A stretch of DNA of 63,949 bases from Clostridia bacterium (GTDB lineage Bacteria > Bacillota > Clostridia > Oscillospirales > CAG-272), in contig JAFTYG010000076.1 in NCBI GenBank assembly GCA_017461365.1, positions 1-63,949 on the forward strand. Reading direction: 5' to 3'. The translations under genes were made by a program, and so were the position numbers. Below, in pieces: positions 62,405-63,949 of the stretch (position 1 is the first letter of the stretch; every line of letters begins with the position of its first letter). Below the pieces are notes generated by a model. It searched no databases. It saw only the letters and a program-made list of their open reading frames with translations, and was not told the DNA's origin.

Positions 62405-62450
62405 AAAACAAAAAAGATGCTTCAATTTACGAAGCATCTTTTTTGTTTTT
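62405..62450. terminator. Bidirectional terminator between the PHP and DMT genes
   Basis: AAAACAAAAAAGATGCTTC / GAAGCATCTTTTTTGTTTT, loop AATTTAC. It overlaps the last codons of the convergent DMT gene. Confidence 0.9.
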
Positions 62451-63314
62451 CGGTGTTATTTCGTTCCAAAGCGTAAAGCCAAGTATCAGCGCGCCGCCGA
62501 TGATCTGCAAGACCGTCATTTTCTCCCCGAGGACGAATACCGAAATAAGCACAGCAACAAGCGGATCAATGTAGCTGAGTATTGCCGCCTTCTGTCCCGT
62601 CAGCTCCTTGAGGGAAGAGAAGTACATACAATAGGTAATTCCCGTGTGTATAAGTCCGACGATAAGCAGACAAACAGTACCCTTCGCGTCAAGGCTCGTA
62701 ATATTTATACCGCCCGTAAAGATAACGTAAGGTATAAGTGTTACGATCGCCGCAAGAAATTGCAGAAAGGTCCTGTGTATTCCCTCAACGTTCTTGATAA
62801 ACTTGTTCAGCAGTATGACAGTAGCATAAAAAAGAGCCGCCAAAAGACCGAAAAGAATTCCGAGCAGATGGTTAGAGCCCTCCGCCGTGTCTCCAAGCCC
62901 TGTGATAAGTACAAGCCCTATAGTCGACATCGCAAAGCATATCCACTGCTTTGCACCCATTTTTTCCTTGAAAAGGATGGGGCAGACAAGCGTTACGATA
63001 ACGGGAGCAAAATAATAGCTCAGCGTTGCGGTCGATACGGTGGTGTACTTGTAGGCTTCAAAAAGAAATATCCAATTGATACCTATAGCGCAGCCCGAGA
63101 TAAGGAGTAAGGGTATCTCTTTTTTTATTTTTTTGAAAGGAATTTTCTGCTTTGTGACGAGCAGAAAAATACCGATAAGCGCCGCCGCAAGAACAGCGCG
63201 CCAAAGAGCTATCTCTCCTGAGGCGAGAGGGATGCTCTTTACAAAAAGCCCGATAGTGCCGAACACCGTCATAGAGAGGATCAGCATAATGCGAGGATCG
63301 AATTTTCGCTTCAT
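62427..63314 (-). CDS. DMT-superfamily (EamA) transporter
   Basis: 295 residues with ten membrane helices in two EamA repeats: GTIGLFVKSIPLASGEIALWR at the start and KELTGQKAAILSYIDPLVAVLISVFVLGE in the second half. EamA proteins export amino acids or other metabolites; the substrate is unknown. ATG 63314 follows AAAAGAG. Its stop codon lies within the terminator hairpin. Confidence 0.9.
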   Translation of the reverse strand: MKRKFDPRIMLILSMTVFGTIGLFVKSIPLASGEIALWRAVLAAALIGIFLLVTKQKIPFKKIKKEIPLLLISGCAIGINWIFLFEAYKYTTVSTATLSYYFAPVIVTLVCPILFKEKMGAKQWICFAMSTIGLVLITGLGDTAEGSNHLLGILFGLLAALFYATVILLNKFIKNVEGIHRTFLQFLAAIVTLIPYVIFTGGINITSLDAKGTVCLLIVGLIHTGITYCMYFSSLKELTGQKAAILSYIDPLVAVLISVFVLGEKMTVLQIIGGALILGFTLWNEITPKNKKDAS

Positions 63315-63346
63315 AGGGAATTCTCTTTTCTTAAAGTGATGTGATA

Positions 63347-63375
63347 ATTATACCGCAATATGAGAGCGATGTCAA
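63347..63375 (-). promoter_or_regulatory. Promoter of the DMT transporter
   Basis: Minus strand TTGACA (63375-63370), 17-base spacer, TATAAT (63352-63347). Confidence 0.8.
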
Positions 63376-63416
63376 TGATTATTCGCAAACGAATTTTTAC
63401 GGTTTTAAAATTAAAT

Positions 63417-63477
63417 AGAAGTCTGTTATGCCTTATGCGCAATATTACACAATGATAAGAAGTCTCTTATGTGTAAT
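63417..63477. repeat. Direct and inverted repeats ahead of the SipW-type gene
   Basis: AGAAGTCTGTTATG (63417) and AGAAGTCTCTTATG (63458) are direct repeats with a 41-base period; ATTACACA (63444-63451) and TGTGTAAT (63470-63477) form an inverted repeat. They lie 24 bases upstream of the -35 box and could be regulator sites. Confidence 0.45.
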
Positions 63478-63500
63478 GCTACAAAATTGAGGGCAATATC

Positions 63501-63528
63501 TTGACATTTTGGAGAAATGTGCTATAAT
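63501..63528 (+). promoter_or_regulatory. Promoter of the SipW-type protein gene
   Basis: TTGACA (63501-63506), 16-base spacer, TATAAT (63523-63528). Confidence 0.8.
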
Positions 63529-63580
63529 GGTAATTGGATATTAGTCACCCAAAATAAAAATTTAAGGAGGAAAAAGAAAA

Positions 63581-63949
63581 ATGACTAATAAGAAATCCAC
63601 AAAAAGAGCACTGATAGCAAGTGTAATTTCACTGTTGCTTTGCTTTACAATGCTCATGGGTACGACCTACGCGTGGTTTACCGACAGCGTAACGAGTGCC
63701 AACAACATCATCAAGACGGGTAATCTTGATGTTGAGCTCTATTGGACATCTACACCCGACGATGAAGATAGTTGGGCTAAGGTCGATGATGAGACCAACG
63801 TGTTCACAGAGACTCTTTGGGAGCCCGGCCACGCAGAGGTAGTTTACCTCAAGGTAGTAAACGAGGGCAGCCTTGCTCTCAAGTATCAGCTCGGTGTAAA
63901 CATAGCTAAGGAAACAGGCTCTGTTAACGTAAACAACGAGAACTTCAAG
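63581..63949 (+). CDS. SipW-dependent signal-peptide protein, TasA/CalY-like (cut by the right edge)
   Basis: ATG 63581 follows TAAGGAGG; 123 codons are visible and the frame is still open at the edge. The N-terminus is basic (TNKKSTKRAL), then a hydrophobic core and TTYAWFTDSVTSANNIIKTG, which is the SipW-type signal motif (AWFTD) followed by GNLDVELYW, as in TasA, CalY and camelysin. These proteins are cut by the ER-type signal peptidase SipW and form biofilm fibres or cell-surface layers in Bacillota. Whether this one is a fibre protein cannot be told from the fragment; genes for SipW and partners would be expected to the right. Confidence 0.85.
   Translation, partial: MTNKKSTKRALIASVISLLLCFTMLMGTTYAWFTDSVTSANNIIKTGNLDVELYWTSTPDDEDSWAKVDDETNVFTETLWEPGHAEVVYLKVVNEGSLALKYQLGVNIAKETGSVNVNNENFK

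Overview
The window reads as a chromosome segment of an uncultured member of the Bacillota, most likely class Clostridia from a gut-type habitat. The grounds are strong Shine-Dalgarno sites, TTGACA/TATAAT promoters with 17-base spacers, many small lipoproteins, a CIRCE-controlled groESL operon, a yybP-ykoY riboswitch, a SipW-type secreted protein and a nusB-xseAB-ispA-tlyA-nadK-argR-recN cluster typical of Clostridia. The lineage call is an inference from gene content; there is no rRNA gene. I see no plasmid, phage, insertion sequence or CRISPR array.

Layout. 1-3.7 kb: the end of a flavoprotein gene, an SDR gene broken by an internal deletion, two paralogous lipoproteins and a tRNA-Arg(ACG). 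3.8-7.0 kb: PAP2 phosphatase, glycerophosphodiesterase, and mgtE behind a long leader that holds a small ORF and a terminator. 7.0-13.5 kb: nucleotidyltransferase, AraC regulator, a 51-residue peptide, a large secreted repeat protein and a degenerate PTS enzyme I-like protein. 13.6-26.4 kb: mostly housekeeping (typA, HAD-rimO-pgsA, isomerase, sialidase-like, groESL, alanine symporter, mini-pyrophosphatase, thioredoxin-like). 26.8-34.5 kb: a secretion cassette of a large repeat surface protein, a solute-binding lipoprotein, a lipoprotein with a metallo-beta-lactamase fold, a 45-residue peptide and an AraC regulator. 34.6-43.4 kb: an eleven-gene operon from nusB to ybaK. 43.4-56.8 kb: small lipoproteins, argS, yebC, a flippase, rplS, DUF4358 and SGNH lipoproteins, phosphate uptake, ligA, an amidase and rsmI. 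56.9-63.9 kb: asd, a Ca/Na antiporter, a Mn riboswitch driving oadB/oadG-like genes, a PHP protein, a DMT transporter and the start of a SipW-type protein.

The strongest candidate for something undescribed is a recurring surface cassette. Two separate loci (8.0-12.3 kb and 26.8-34.5 kb) each combine a ~1000-residue secreted repeat protein, both ending in the same ~125-135 residue C-terminal domain, a cysteine-free peptide of 45-51 residues starting MK.Y/V.T.P with a central EDI[LV]T[LI]S motif, and an AraC regulator. Other points of interest are the Mn riboswitch in front of decarboxylase beta/gamma subunits with no alpha subunit in sight, a leader ORF plus attenuator in front of mgtE, a PTS enzyme I-like protein that has lost its catalytic motifs, and several families of MITE-like intergenic repeats.
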